From the NCBI RefSeq assembly GCF_026745355.1, contig NC_079210.1, positions 25,074,513-25,138,512 on the forward strand: DNA of 64,000 nt, given 5' to 3'. Position numbers and translations under genes: made by a program. Numbering within the stretch: the first letter of the stretch is position 1; the number at the start of each line of letters is the position of its first letter. The notes beneath the pieces are model-generated. The model had not been told where the DNA came from. It worked only from the letters and a program-made list of their open reading frames with translations, and did no database searches. Positions 20,080-32,892 of the stretch are shown one piece after another. The stretch comes from Beta vulgaris subsp. vulgaris (lineage: Eukaryota; Streptophyta; Magnoliopsida; Caryophyllales; Amaranthaceae).

Positions 20080-21624
20080 CTAATACACCAGTGCGCAGGC
20101 AGAAACCCATCTTCATTTTCTCTCTCCTCTGTCTGCGGTATTATCTCTGCTTCTCTAGGTTGGTTGTTTAATTTTAATCATTTGTTCTTCCTCATTTTTC
20201 TTGATTTGTTCTAAAATCGCACATGTTCTTGAACGATTTATGTTCTAGTTTTATCAGTTTCTATCCGATTTGCGTATGCGTTCCATCCCTCAATTTGATG
20301 ATTTTGTTGTTATGGTGCTGTTGTGAGTGATTCGAAAGATTGTTGTTTGATTTGTGAGCTAAATTGGCCAAGTTTGAGTTCTTTTTCTTTTCGCTGATTA
20401 GGGTTTAATTTCTTGATAAGTAGTTATCAAATTAGGTTTTTCTTGCGTAGTGTTATCCAGGTGGAAGATAGGTTAGCTTGAGGAGCTGTAAGTAATTCGA
20501 TGGAAGACTTTGTTACGTTGTTGCCCTGTTTTACAATATTGTGTTCTGAAAATAGATTTTCGTGCTAGCTTCATCTGAGATTTTTTAAGAGCTTCTGAAA
20601 GTCTATAAAGAATAAGATAAATGCTTTAATCTATTTGATTATGCTTACATCCTTAATCTGAGTTTTGCATTTTTTTAGTCGCAATTCATTGCAGTTACGT
20701 GGAGGATTTTACTTTGATTAACTATGTAACACGGAAATGGTTGGGTGTAGAAAACAGAACATTTCAAAAACGGCGGCTTCCAGTTATTTGCGGCTCTTTT
20801 AGCATGAAAATAAACCAATCCGGGAACGAAAACATTTCGAAAACAGGAAAACCTCTAGTCCTAGAGGCTTCCACTTTTCATAGGTCTTTAATACTTTAAT
20901 CACAGTTAGATGGAAACTTTTTTATATTACTGTTATCATTATTTGGTTAAATGTGGTATTTATTGGTATCATTAATTAGCCTTTATATGAGATAGCATAG
21001 GTATAAATATCTCTTGTCAAGTTCTTCCCTTTCCAGCTGTCCTAAAACAATAGCAGGGTTTCATTGTATTGTACATGGGCAGAGCTGATATGATCCTGAA
21101 TTTCAAGTTACTTAAATATGACCACGGAGGTGCAGGTGACTAAAACGTGGAATCCATGTTGGACGTGCTTTTTATGGTGAAACCTCCTAAACCCTGATAT
21201 TTCAGTGAAAGGGGGAAGTGATCCTTTTGAAACATATCAATTCCACACATTCAAAATTCTCTATAGCAACACACGCATTCAAAATGCCATACTCTAGTTC
21301 TTATGTACCACCTCATGACACATTAAAAACAAACACAAACGACCCCGGTAAATATCTGGTTGATACCTTAGATTTTATGTCTGACATGGCTATCCAGCTC
21401 TGTAATGTGACGATCCTAGATATCAGGTGACCCAATTGACACATTAAAATCAAACACAATCAATCCAGTGCAAAAAAGACCCTCACTTTTCTACATTTAT
21501 CTTTGCTTCCCCTTTCTCGTCTTATCCACATTTGTCCATTATTAAGAAAAATGGTTGTATGCGTCCTCAAGCTCAGTTGATTGAGAATCTGCTTATTCTC
21601 AGAAAAGATTTACATAAAGCAGTC
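20080..21624 (+). other. Probable 5' UTR exon and leader intron of the hnRNP gene
   Basis: The pyrimidine-rich sequence at about 20100-20157 (CATCTTCATTTTCTCTCTCC ... GCTTCTCTAG) followed by GTTGGTTG is typical of a plant 5' UTR exon ending at a GT donor (20158). An acceptor AG at 21621-21622 directly precedes the start codon region. The exact transcription start and acceptor cannot be fixed from sequence. Small open frames inside are not supported as genes. Confidence 0.5.
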
Positions 21625-24600
21625 ATGGCTGAGGGTTCGGAGATTGATGAACGTGTGGACCTTGATGATGATAATTACATGGAAGAGACCGATGAAGATG
21701 TTGCTGATGGCATTGAGGACGAGGCAGAGGAGGAAACTGGCGATGACAAGGCCGAGGAACCGTATGAGGATGTGAAAACTGATGGTAGTGGGAAAGAGCA
21801 ATCATCAGAACCTGATCAAAGCCCCGTTGGTGATGATCATGTGGAAGATGAAGAGATTTTCACAGCTTCAGTTGATGAAGAGGACAAAGAGAAGCACACT
21901 GAGCTTCTTTCTCTCCCTCCTTATGGATCTGAGGTTTTCATTGGCGGACTTCCAAAGGATGCTACAGAAGAAGATCTAAGAGATCTTTGTGAGCCTATCG
22001 GTGAACTATTTGAGGTGATCACTTTATTTTAAGGTTTTTTTTTTTTTAACGGTTGTAGTCATGTCTTCTTTTTTGTTTCTTCTGTTTTTCTTTTTCCTGT
22101 CAGTAAGCTTCTAAATCTTTGTGACTTGCAGGTAAGATTAATGAAGAATAAGGATACTGGTGAGATCAAGGGATATGCCTTTGTGGCATTCAAAACAAAG
22201 GAAGACGCCCAAAGGGCAATAGAAGAGCTGAAAAACAAGGAATTTAAGGTACTTTCAAGTCTTCTTATGGCTGTACAACTTCACTCCTCCCCCTCCTCTT
22301 CCCTGCAATGATTTGGGATTAACTCTTGAGATGCTGTGGCACTTCTTACGTTCATTGCTTCTTCAATACAGGGAAAATCGCTTAGATGCTCATTGTCTGA
22401 TTCAAAGCACAGGTTGTTTATTGGTAACATACCTAAAAGCTGGTCAGAGGATCAGTTCAGAAAAATGATTCATGATGTTGGCCCAGGGGCTGAAATGATC
22501 GACCTCAAGCAGGTGGACTATAGTAGATTATATCAGTCTAATTGATTGCAGTGTAGTATGATCTGTTTCTATTTCACTTACAGTTTCCTCTGCATATGGC
22601 AGGATGCTTTAAATCCCGGCCGTAACCGTGGCTTTGCTTTTATTGAGTATTACAACAATGCTTGTGCGGATTATGCTCGACAGAAAATGTCTAGTGGAAG
22701 TTTTAAGCTGGAAGGTAACACCCCAACTGTCACTTGGGCTGATCCAAAGACTGCACCCGACTCTGCTGCAGCTTCCCAGGTAGTTCATATCAAAAGCTTA
22801 TATCTTAACAACATATATGTTGATATGAAATATGAAACATAACAGAGAACCCCCTAGATATATGTGAGATAGATACCGCAAAACATTATGGAATATGGGT
22901 GCGTTCTCCTCAACTTAAAAAATTAAGTTTAGGTCTAATAAGTTCAGATAAGTTGTAATAAGTTCCATAAGGGCAATAAGTTCCAACCAGGTCTAATAAG
23001 GTTCAATAAGTTCCAATCAGGTGCAATAAGTTCCAATCAGGTCTAATAAGGTCCAATAAGTTCCAATAAGTTCCAATAAGGTCTAATAAGGTCCAAATAG
23101 TCAATGTTCAATAAACATTTGTATTATTGTCCATTATGTTATTATTAGAATTTTAATTAAAGTACCACAATGATTATATAGTATTATACTTGTATTAGTG
23201 TCTATTATTTTATTAAATATTTGTATTATTGTCTATTATTTTATTATTCATATTACTATTAGCTGATTATGTTATTATTAGAATTTTTTATTAAAGTACC
23301 ACAATGTATAGTATTATACTTGTATTATTGTCTATTATTTGATTATTCATATTACTATTAGGTGATTATATTATTATTAAATAATATTATAATCATGGTC
23401 AAATAATTAAGGCTAACAATAATAATCATTATAATTACAATATTTTGCAATTCGTCTTTAAATAACTAGAGATAACATATTTCGTTACTAATAAAAATGA
23501 AAGATATAAATGTAGAGTGAGAGATAAGGAGTTAATGCATTCTACTACCTTCACATAAATGAAAGTGGGGTGAGAATTTTTCATATGTGCCAATTTTAAC
23601 TTGTTAGCAATAAATGTTAATCAACTTTTGATTTTCCACTAGTGCTTTATAAAATCAAATAAGAGTATTAGATATATTAGTGATCAAAGTTATGTATAGG
23701 CAAATATATAAATAGTAATTTTTTTTTGTTAAATTAATTATCATAAGAGATAATTAATAATAATATCTTTTTAAAGGACAAATTTTAATAATTATTACTT
23801 CATAATAAATTTTGAGGGGTAGTATTTACGTTAGGGGTAATATTTATGTTATTAATGGTCAATTTTTCTGTCTAATAAGGTCAAATAAGTTTCAATCAGG
23901 TCCAATAAGGTCTAATAAGTTTCAATCAGGTCCAATAAGGTCTAATAAGTTTCAATCAGGTCCAATAAGGTCTAATAAGTTTCAATAAGGTCAATAAGTT
24001 CCAATAAGGTCCAATAAGTTCCAATCAGGTTCAATCAGGTCCAATGAATCAGGTTAAGTTCCAATAAGTTCAGTTTAGGTTCAATAAGTTCAGTTCAGAT
24101 AAGGTCCAATAAGTTCAGGCCCAATAAGTTGAAGAGAACGCATCCATATATATGTATGTTTTAAGGATCATGATTCACCTAATCTTTTTGAAGTACTGTT
24201 TTGAATCTATGTTGTTCATCTTTCATGCTCCTCATAAAGGCAACATGCCTTATTTCTATTGGAATCTTTGAATTTTGATGCTTAGTTTGCGCATGATGTT
24301 AAAGCTGCAAGCATATCTACTTATGCTCTAATGTATATATGTGATGATGCATTCAAACTGGGTAAACTATTCTGTCACAGCCCAGAAAATGGATTTTGCA
24401 GTCTTAATCTAGAGCCTAGTATGCTGCTTGTTATCTATTCATTTAAGCAATAAGTGTGGTTATATGCGGAACCATCTGATTAACTTTTTCTACCCCTTTT
24501 TATGATTTTTTTGTCTTCCGATATCTTTCAAATGAGGTTTGTACTAGACCCTTTTGAACTGTCATGGTGCTACCTAATTTGTTCCATTGGGGTTGATCCA

Positions 24601-27600
24601 TAAGCTATTGTGGATGGAGCTTAATTTTAAAAAGCGCTCCCAAGGCGTGCCTAGGCGAAAGGTAATTCCAGGAGTCAAGGAAAAGAGTTGCTGATGCGGT
24701 CGCGATCACGGTAATATTTGCATTGTCCCGGAAGCGGCTTGTAACGGATTAATGGAACCGGTCGTGGCCGACGCGACATGAATATTTTCAAAAAGTTCAC
24801 ATTAATATGTTCTAACCTTTTTTTGCGTTGTTTTAGTTTATGAAGCATTATTACAACATAATATGATAAAATCTATGTATCAGCTATATAACTAATTTAT
24901 AATTTTTGGCCTATGTTTGAGAAGAACGAATGTAACCGGAATAAAAACGTTTTGACGCAGCGAGTTCACGTTATGGAACAGACAACAGGACGAGATGTAT
25001 GTGATTTCTATTATGGCGTTTCGTAATGGGATTTCGCGTAACGGCATATCCAAAAACTGTTCCAGAACAACCGTTTTATAACGGAACGGGAGAGTTTTAG
25101 TTCCATGCCAGGCGCGAGTAAAATCGCATCCAAAGACCAAGGCGAAGCGACCTACGAGAGGCGCATGGAGGGGCGTGCCTCCAACAAGGTGCTAGGAGCA
25201 CTGCCTTTGCCGCTTAATGTGGAAATGCGAGAGAGATGAGGAGATTTGAGTTTAAAACTGAAAAGAAATCAAATTTCTTTTAAATTAAAACTCACCCAAG
25301 CTTTATGTTATGAGTTCGAGCAAGATCTCTCATTTAATTGCATAAAATTGCTTCAATTTAAATTGAAAAACAAGAAGCCCCAATTTGGCGAAACCCTAAT
25401 TTCCAAAATCTGGTAGTAATTTATAATTGGACGTCGGTATTCATGACTGACATTGCTCACTGGAAATTGCCCATGGTTGCCGGTGCTTTATTCCTCCGGT
25501 AGTCATCGTCGGTGAAGGTTTTTGCAGGTGGCTTTGATTTACTCTTTTGTTCTGGTTTCTCCCCTTGTCTCATCACTTTTCTCTTCTTTTTTTCTTGTGG
25601 TCCTCAGTAAACTCACGTGAAAGTAAAAGATTGAGAGCCCTCATTTTTGATTTTCTAATTCATTTTTAAAATTAATGTACTGTGGGCCATGGCCAAAGTT
25701 CCTCTGATAATATTTCATTTTGAAATAATAATTTTTTTTTGAGAAAAATATAATTTACAATTTAATATGCTCTTTTTATGCATCTTAAATGTAATTATGA
25801 TATTGTTTTGAGAACAAATATGTTCTAGAATTGATATTAAAGTGTTTTTACCTTTTTTTTAAGAAAAATATAATGAAGAATTAATATGTTCTTTTATGCA
25901 TCTTTAATGTAATTATCATATTGTTTGGAGTATAAATATGTTCTACAATTGATTTAAAGTGCTTTTGGCACCAAAGGTGCGTCTCTCCTACGGGATGTGC
26001 GTGCCTTCATCTCGCACCTCGCACATCCCTTCGCTTCGCGCTTTGCGCCTCAATGTGCCTTGCTCCTTTTAGAACTAAGGGATGAAGTACCTAGAATTTT
26101 GTAGGAGTGACCAGCTGATGGGCATGTTGTATCTCCTAGTTTCTAAGTCAATAAACACACGTTAGGTTCATTTTTCTTCGTTTCTTTTGCTCCCTTTTGC
26201 TCCGTTGACTAAGGCTTTGAGACTAATTGTCTGAACTAAACTGAAATGAATTTATGTGAACTGAAATGAAATGAATAAAAACTGTAAGAGGGGACTAACT
26301 GAACTGCTACGAGGATAGGCTGGGGGAGGTGTTCCGTTTCTGGGCATTCTACTTTGTGGAACTGTTATTTTGTGATGCTCATGTTTGAGGGACTTTATTG
26401 TGTTAGATACTCAGATTAGGCACAAGATAAAATGGGAACTAAGGGGGCGTTTGGTTAGGGGGCTATAAGAAAGGGAAAGGGAATGAACTGATTCCATTCC
26501 CTTATATTTTGTTTGGTTTGGGGGTTTGTTTCCCCTCTTTTCCCCTCCTTACCCCCAAGTCCCTCTATGTTGATTCCCCCACACCACCTCCACTTTCAAA
26601 TAGGGGTAAGGGAAACCCTTGATGACCACCAACCTCACCCCACCCTTCTCTTCGACCACTCACCTCCATCACACACAAACCACAACCACCCAACAACCAC
26701 CTCCACCCACCCGGACTTGACCATACACCTCACGGAAACCACTTACGAACCACTCAGACACCCGGAGAAACCTCTATGACACACCGAAAAACTTAACTCC
26801 TCCCCAAAACCACCCCTTAGCGCCACCTAAAATGGCCCCCTACAACCTTAACCAAACCCCCATCCCGAAAACCACCTGTGGTCCCACCTTAAAACACCTC
26901 CCCACAACCCTAAACCAAACCCCATCCTGAAAACCACCCCTTACCCCACCTGAAAACACCCACCCACAACCCTAAACTAACCTCCATCCCGAAAGAACTA
27001 TGCCTCACCCCACCTGAAAACGTCCCCCACAACCCTAAACTAACCCCTCATCCCAATAATTGCCCCACTCGAAAACGCGAGAACGTGGCGGTGAGAAGGC
27101 GGTAATCAAAGGTGAGGTGGCAGGTGGTGAGGTGCGTGGCCGACGGAGGAGTGTCTGGTGTTTGAGAGGAGGAAGAGAAGATTAAGAGGTGGATAAAAGG
27201 TTGAAGAATAAAACCTATCCAAACAACATTCTTCCCCTAAGGGTTTTGCTTTCCTTTCTCCTCCTATCCCTTTCTTGATTTCATTCCCTTACCCCCATGT
27301 GAACCAAACGCCCCCTAAGGATATGAATGTATAAATTGTAGGGAAATCAATACAAGCTAATCTCACATTCGAGAGGTGAGGCTCTCCAATACTAGCTTCC
27401 TGAATAAACTTCTCAATGCTGCTCATTACAACCTATTCTTCTATTTATACTACTGATGTACTGCCCTATCCCCTCTAATTACAAGCCATGTATTATTCTC
27501 TGCTCTGCTCAATCTACTATATGTGGAATAGTACTGGAAATAACAGAATATCCCTTTTTCAATCATTTCCTCATCATTCCTGCTGTACTACTATCAGTCT

Positions 27601-30600
27601 TCTAGAAGAGTGAGCACATTACCCTTTTTGCCCCTTCTAGCGTATGTAATTAGTTTCTCTCCTGGGTAGTATCTTGCGTATTGCCCTTTCTCCAATTACT
27701 CTGGACATCCCTTAAGTTGTTTGGAAGTCTGAGATCCTTGGCATAACTTCTGAGAGTCCTTAAGAACCCATATCTGGTATGTCCCTTAAGTTGCCTGGAA
27801 GTCGTTCATGGCTGCTTCATTGTCTATAGCACCTCAGGAGGATCAACCGAATGACAGAAGTTTATCTGTGATTTGTGTCAGTTTCTCAGTTCAGCACTAT
27901 TGAAGAAGTTCCTCTTACATTTCATTTACTTTAGTCTTGTTGTTTATACTGAAGAGGATTGAGAATTATTGGCTGCAAATCTGTGAACACCCATCTATCT
28001 GTTTTAATTTTATCTTTAGTTTGTAGTATTACATGACAGTATATTGAAACAAGTATTGATGTTGAAGCCACCTTAGAGTGCACCTATTGTTGCTTTATTC
28101 GTTACTGGGTGATATAAGTCAGTTGACGACTGTGGAAGAAGTTCCTCCTAAATTTCATTTACTTTACTCTTGTTGTTTATACTGAAGAGGATCGAGAATT
28201 GTTGGCTGCAAATCTATGAACACCCATCAATCTTTTACAATTTTATCTTGAGTTTATAGTATTACATGACGGTAAATTGAAACAAGTCTTGCTGATGAAG
28301 CCACCTTAGAATGCACCTATTGTTGCTTAGTTGTACCAACCAAATTGGAAATTGCGAATTTAGTCTTGCTATAAATACCCTCTTAATGGATGTTGTTGCA
28401 AATACCTTGTATCGCAATCGGATGCTTCCATCTTGTGAATCATTGCTACAGGACTATGATGTGTTTGTGTGATTCTCGGATGTCTCAAATAGAATTGAAA
28501 GGGTGCAACAATTATATACTAAATTTCAACAGTTAACAACTAACAAGTTCTTGCAATTGTAATACTTTCTCCGTTTCTTTTACTTGCAACAATTTGACTT
28601 TTACACTATTCATCAACTCTACTTAGTTTATCTTTGGTGATTTATAGTTAAGGGAAAAACATATCCATGTGGAATCTTTTTAGATTCCTCTGAATGTATG
28701 TTTTCCGAATATCTACTTTTTGTAATTTTTATTTATTGGTAATTAAAGATATTGATGGTTGATATTATGAATCGCCAAGCATAAAAGTTAAACTGTTGCA
28801 AGGAAAAAGAAAAAGAGGAATTACTTCCTCCATTTCACAAAAAATTATTAGTTCTTTTCACGTTTGCCGATGTAATATTTTGATCATTAATATATCTAAT
28901 TATGTTTTTTAAAAATTATGTATAGTTGATACTCCCTCCGCTTTTCAATAGATATAACATTTGACTTTTCACACTTGTTGAGAGACAAGTTTTACCTATA
29001 TTATCTCTAATGATATAATTGTAAAAACTATAAAAATTATATATTTGAAAAAGTATATACCGAGGCGAAATTAAAAAGATCCCACATGACTATATTTTCT
29101 CATATATATAAATATTAATTAATGGTCAAAGTGAGTTGTATGAATAGTGTCAAAAGTCAACATATTACATATAAAAAAGAACAAAGGGAGTAATTAAGAA
29201 GATCCCACATGACTATTTTATCCCTTCTCTATAAATCACAAATGACGGTCAAAGTGGTGTAGATAATTAGTGCTAAAATACAGAGCATAACCATTTTTGT
29301 GAAACAGAGAACGTTTTTTACTTTTCTTATCTACAAAGAAGTTATTGGGTGTTATTTGCTTTTAGTTTATAGACTGATGCTTTAGGACTAAAATTTCTAT
29401 ATCAGAAGTAATATTCAATTTTCTTCTTGGTTATGGTTTTCTGAAAGTGCAAAATGAGTGTATTTCTTTTATATTGATGTGTAATGAGATATTTACTAAG
29501 AGGAGCTGTCATGAGGCATGACAGTGATTATTATATTAGATTGTCTATGACATACTGACAGGTTTTGTGGAAGCCCTTTCTGGATGTTTTTGAAAAATAG
29601 TTTATTAAAGTCGAGTTTGATGGATAAGTAAGCAGGTGGTTGCAGAAGCTCCAAATTAACGATGATTTACTTAGAGACTGTATCTTTTGTTCTTGAATGG
29701 ATTTTCCATATGGTAGACAAAGAAAATCTAAGAGTAAGACTACATGTTACAAAGTTGTATCATTTTGGACTATGCAATGATTGGTGTGAGGTGAAGATGT
29801 TCGATTATGGAGTCAGCTTAGATGTGATTTACCTTGACTTTTCTGCAAATGAACTTGGATTGATTTTCTTGAAAGGGTTTCTATGATTACTATCAAATAA
29901 GTTGAATGCTCCTTTTCATTATGCTGCAGACCCCATGAGATGTCAACATGGTATTAGAATTTGTTCTTCTTTCGTCATCTTTTGGGTGCCTTTCTTTTTA
30001 TATGCTCTCCAAAATTCTAGAATTCCCCCGAAAAATGGAGTGAATTATGACTTATAGTCTCTCGTAGGCCAAGTGTTGAGTAGTTGAGCTTGGGAAGTGC
30101 CCTGGATTTCTATTTTTGCCCTGCAGATTAATTACAGAATATTTTTAACAGAAACCTGTAAAAATCGCCATAGAATGGACATGGTTAATAAACTGTTAGA
30201 TAGCTTCTTTCTGAAATGTGTAAATCTATGTGCAAATACCATGCGCAGTTTGTAAACACAGGTAACGTCATATGATGAGCATGAAATACCTGTTTATAGT
30301 ATCCTGGTATTGTCGGATACAAACTACAGAATTGTCACTGTGATATTTTTTTCCCCAAATTACTCAAAATCCCCTCGTTAACAGTCGTAATTTGAAACAA
30401 GCTCATTGCTGGAGATCTGAATACTATTCGCTTCAATAGGTTGGTTATTGCAATGGTTTCAAATTTATACAAATGAAATGTAGCAGTGTAGGAGCTATCC
30501 CGATATTATCGGGCTCCTTATATCAAATGTTGTGTTTTAGGATTAGTTAATAAGAACATTTATATTGGTAAGACAAGATTTAAAATTAGAACCTGTGCTG

Positions 30601-32243
30601 CTTATACTTAAGAAGTTTTTGTTAATAAACTTTGCTTGATTGTTCAGGTCAAGGCACTGTATGTAAAAAATATTCCTGATACTGCCACTCCTGAGCAACT
30701 GAAGGAAATCTTTCAGCGCCATGGAGAAGTCACGAAGGTTGTGTTACCGCCTGCTAAAGGTGGACAAGGCAAAGGAAATTTCGGATTTATACATTTTGGT
30801 GAAAGGTCTAGTGCTCTGAAGGCTGTCAAAGACACAGAAAAGTACGAGATTGATGGTAATGCTGCTGTCCTTGATGTTTGGATTTATTATGTTGGAATAG
30901 GTTGAATTTTCATTTGCAATGAATTGATTGAAAGACTCAGATATATGCTGTTGGTTTAATTTTGTATACTTTCATACCATCCAAGTGATGTCAACAGTTG
31001 CTACTTGGCAATATTGACATTCAACCCTGATATGTGGTGTCACAATATCAGCATTTTGATTAATCTGTAGAGAGGGAAGTATGCATGTTCTTTGCTAGCT
31101 TTCCTTATTATGGGAAGAAATAAGCAACCAATACAAACACTACAATCGTTTGTACAAACAATACAATAGTGTTATCAAGTTCAACTGGACTTCTCTACTT
31201 TCCATTTTGGGGATGGTTTGAACCTTCCAAAATTCATCGTCACACTGCAATTAAAGTATAATTCCATTAAACTATGTACTACTCCCTCCGATCTTTATTA
31301 GTTTGCCCGTTTCTTTTGCGCAAAGTTTTAGAAGAAACAATGTTGTGGGACATAGAAGGAAAGAGAAACTATTATTTTATGTTAAAGTTGAATGTGTGTG
31401 ATGGAAAGTTAGTGGTCTCATTCCAAAACTAGAAACAAAAGAAATGCGTAAACTAATAAGGGATATCCTGAAAATGAATACGGGTAAACTAATAAAGGTC
31501 CGAGGTAGTATTTTTTTAAATTTTAGCACTTCGTAATATGTACCGTTTCTCGAACAGTAGTTGCGACAAGATTTTTCAACCTGTTTCCAACTCTGTGCAC
31601 TCTCTTATACTTTCATGCACATGAAATGCAGGTCAGGCGTTAGAGGTTACTATGGCTAAGCCTCAGGCAGATAAGAAGTCTGAAGCAGCTGCTTCCTTCC
31701 CTGCTGGTGCGAACTATCTTGCTCCACCAGCTTATGGGTTTGCTGGAAATCCATATGGTTCATTGGGAGCTGGATATGGTGTTGCTGCTGGATACCAACA
31801 ACAGGTGTTTACAAATTTTACGTCTTTCTTTTTTGTCAGGAACTCGTTTTTTCATGCATCAAAAACTCGTTTTCTCATTGTGTCAATTTGAACGTGATAG
31901 CAGCCAGTCATATATGGGAGGGGGCCAATGCCAGCTGGCATGCAGATGGTTCCAATGGTTCTGCCTGATGGCAGAATTGGCTATGTCTTGTAAGTAGGCA
32001 TTTTTATCTGATATTTTTAGCTTTCTTTGTGAAACTAAAGATTTGGACTTATATTGCCATATTTTCAACTCTAAGTTGGTAAAAATATAAATCCGCAGGC
32101 AGCAGCCAGGAATGCAAATGGCAGCACCTGCACCAGTGCGGCCACGGAGAAACGATCGCTCTAATGGATCAGGTGGGCCCCAGGGAAGGGGTAGTGGAAG
32201 TGGGAATGATGGTAATAGGAGTAGAAGATTCCGACCCTATTAG
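21625..32243 (+). CDS. LIF2: Three-RRM RNA-binding protein, hnRNP Q / LIF2-like
   Basis: Eight coding exons: 21625-22014, 22132-22248, 22372-22512, 22603-22779, 30648-30855, 31632-31804, 31901-31989, 32099-32243, all with GT-AG introns, joining in frame to 479 aa. Residues 1-95 are very acidic. RRM1 is about 102-178 (RNP2 VFIGGL, RNP1 KGYAFVAF 143-150). RRM2 is about 183-265 (LFIGNI; RGFAFIEY 225-232). RRM3 is about 278-350 (LYVKNI; KGNFGFIHF 317-325). The tail is Gly/Tyr/Pro-rich, then MPAGMQMVPM and an Arg/Gly-rich end (RSRRFRPY). The layout and tail match Arabidopsis LIF2, a nuclear RNA-binding protein that interacts with the Polycomb-associated LHP1; paralogs exist, so orthology is inferred. 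Start chosen because MAEGSEIDERVDLDDDNY fits the family N-terminus and follows an acceptor. Intron 4 is 7,868 bp and full of MITEs. Confidence 0.93.
22897..24145. mobile_element. MITE with AATAAGTTCC subterminal arrays, in hnRNP intron 4
   Basis: Left end GGGTGCGTTCTCCTCAACTT; right end, read in reverse, GGATGCGTTCTCTTCAACTT. Inside both ends are arrays of GGTCCAATAAGTTCC variants, again in the same orientation at both ends, around an AT-rich core. Termini and repeat word relate it to the MITE at 1551-2651. The flanks (TAT and ATA) do not give a clean duplication. No transposase is encoded. Confidence 0.78.
24625..26080. mobile_element. Candidate composite element, GGCG-rich ends, in hnRNP intron 4
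   Basis: The left edge (AAAAAGCGCTCCCAAGGCG, TGCCTAGGCG) and the right edge read in reverse (AAAAGGAGCAAGGCAC, GAGGCGCAAAGCGC) are loosely inverted. The block 25137-25210 repeats the GGCG-rich theme and may be an internal end, with a different GC-rich segment (24690-25100) between. Boundaries and class are uncertain. Confidence 0.35.
25739..25963. repeat. ~115-bp tandem duplication
   Basis: The block GAGAAAAATATAAT ... TGTTCTAGAATTGAT (about 25739-25852) recurs as AAGAAAAATATAAT ... TGTTCTACAATTGAT (about 25858-25963) with about 15% divergence. Confidence 0.8.
26443..27315. mobile_element. Tourist-like (PIF/Harbinger) MITE, TAA duplication, in hnRNP intron 4
   Basis: Left end GGGGGCGTTTGGTTAGGGGG; right end read in reverse GGGGGCGTTTGGTTCACATG. 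TAA at 26440-26442 and 27316-27318. The inverted similarity extends inward (GGGAAAGGGAATGA against TCATTCCCTTACCCCC). The C-rich centre has degenerate ~60-bp repeats around ACCACCCC..CACCTGAAAAC..CCCACAACCCTAAAC. No transposase; the 88-codon frame at 26513-26779 is a by-product of this C-rich sequence. Confidence 0.85.
27902..28338. repeat. 233-bp tandem duplication in hnRNP intron 4
   Basis: The block beginning GAAGAAGTTCCTC at 27902 is repeated beginning at 28135. Shared landmarks are TTGTTTATACTGAAGAGGAT, GGCTGCAAATCT and GAAGCCACCTTAGA. The copies differ at roughly 10% of positions. Confidence 0.88.
28565..28821. mobile_element. Stowaway-like MITE
   Basis: Left end CTTTCTCCGTTTCTTTTACT TGCAACA; right end in reverse ATTCCTCTTTTTCTTTTTCC TTGCAACA. 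Flanked by TA on both sides, as for Tc1/mariner Stowaway MITEs. Within hnRNP intron 4. Confidence 0.72.
28824..29311. mobile_element. Stowaway-like MITE carrying a nested Stowaway
   Basis: Left end CTTCCTCCATTTCACAAAAA; right end in reverse GTTCTCTGTTTCACAAAAAT. It abuts the previous MITE at its TA. Its body is interrupted by the element at 28932-29190. The right boundary is approximate. Confidence 0.62.
28932..29190. mobile_element. Stowaway MITE nested in another Stowaway
   Basis: Left end CTCCCTCCGCTTTTCAATAG; right end in reverse CTCCCTTTGTTCTTTTTTAT. TA at 28930-28931 and 29191-29192. 259 bp. Confidence 0.82.
31282..31508. mobile_element. Stowaway MITE in hnRNP intron 5
   Basis: Left end CTCCCTCCGATCTTTATTAG; right end in reverse CTACCTCGGACCTTTATTAG. 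TA at 31280-31281 and 31509-31510. 227 bp, in the intron between coding exons 5 and 6. Confidence 0.87.
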
Positions 32244-32885
32244 TAAGTTATTGTGGAAAGTGATGTCGTCAATCTTATAGCTTGTGAGGGATCAAGGACG
32301 TGGCTGTGCTGCTGGACTTCCAATTTGGGGAAGTTGGGAGACTCAGGACTTGGCCAAGCTGATACAAAGAATGGCAGTAGTCAATTATAAGTTGTAGTAG
32401 CTGTATTAGTTTGTTGGTGATCTTGTTGAGGGTGCCATGTTTATGTGTAAAATGGACTTGTTGCCTTGAAACATACTTGAGTGGAAGTCCCTCAGATCTC
32501 ATTTTTAGTCTTTGAACTTTTTAGTGCGTTCAGATACGATCCAAATCAGGGATATGGTGATTGCTTTGTTGGAGGATTGTGGACGAGCTATGTGAAGCTT
32601 GATAAGTTGCGTAATCATCTTCTTTTCTTTGCAAAGCTCCAAATAGCCGAATCGTTGGGTATCTAATATGCAACATATGAACATATTTTATTCTTGGATC
32701 AATGAAGTAGAATAATGATATTGATCTGAAGGTGGAAAGATGGATATATAGTTTTCTACTTTTCTTGAGTTACTTGTTATATTTTAATTTATGTAGCCTT
32801 ATTGGATAGCTTACATTGGAATACCGAATATCCATTGCTTTATTTACTTCTTGTCTTTTAGTAAATAAAAAATGACTAATTATAT
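32244..32885 (+). other. 3' UTR of the hnRNP gene and downstream sequence
   Basis: The stop codon TAG is at 32241-32243. No second gene is supported. Open frames at 32275-32502 and 32481-32666 have no motif. The polyadenylation site cannot be placed; AT-rich sequence at about 32660-32720 is a candidate. Confidence 0.45.
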
Positions 32886-32892
32886 TATGTAA

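Noticed and set aside
26513..26779. 88-codon frame in the hnRNP intron
   Set aside because: It lies within a Tourist-like MITE and is a by-product of its C-rich repeats.
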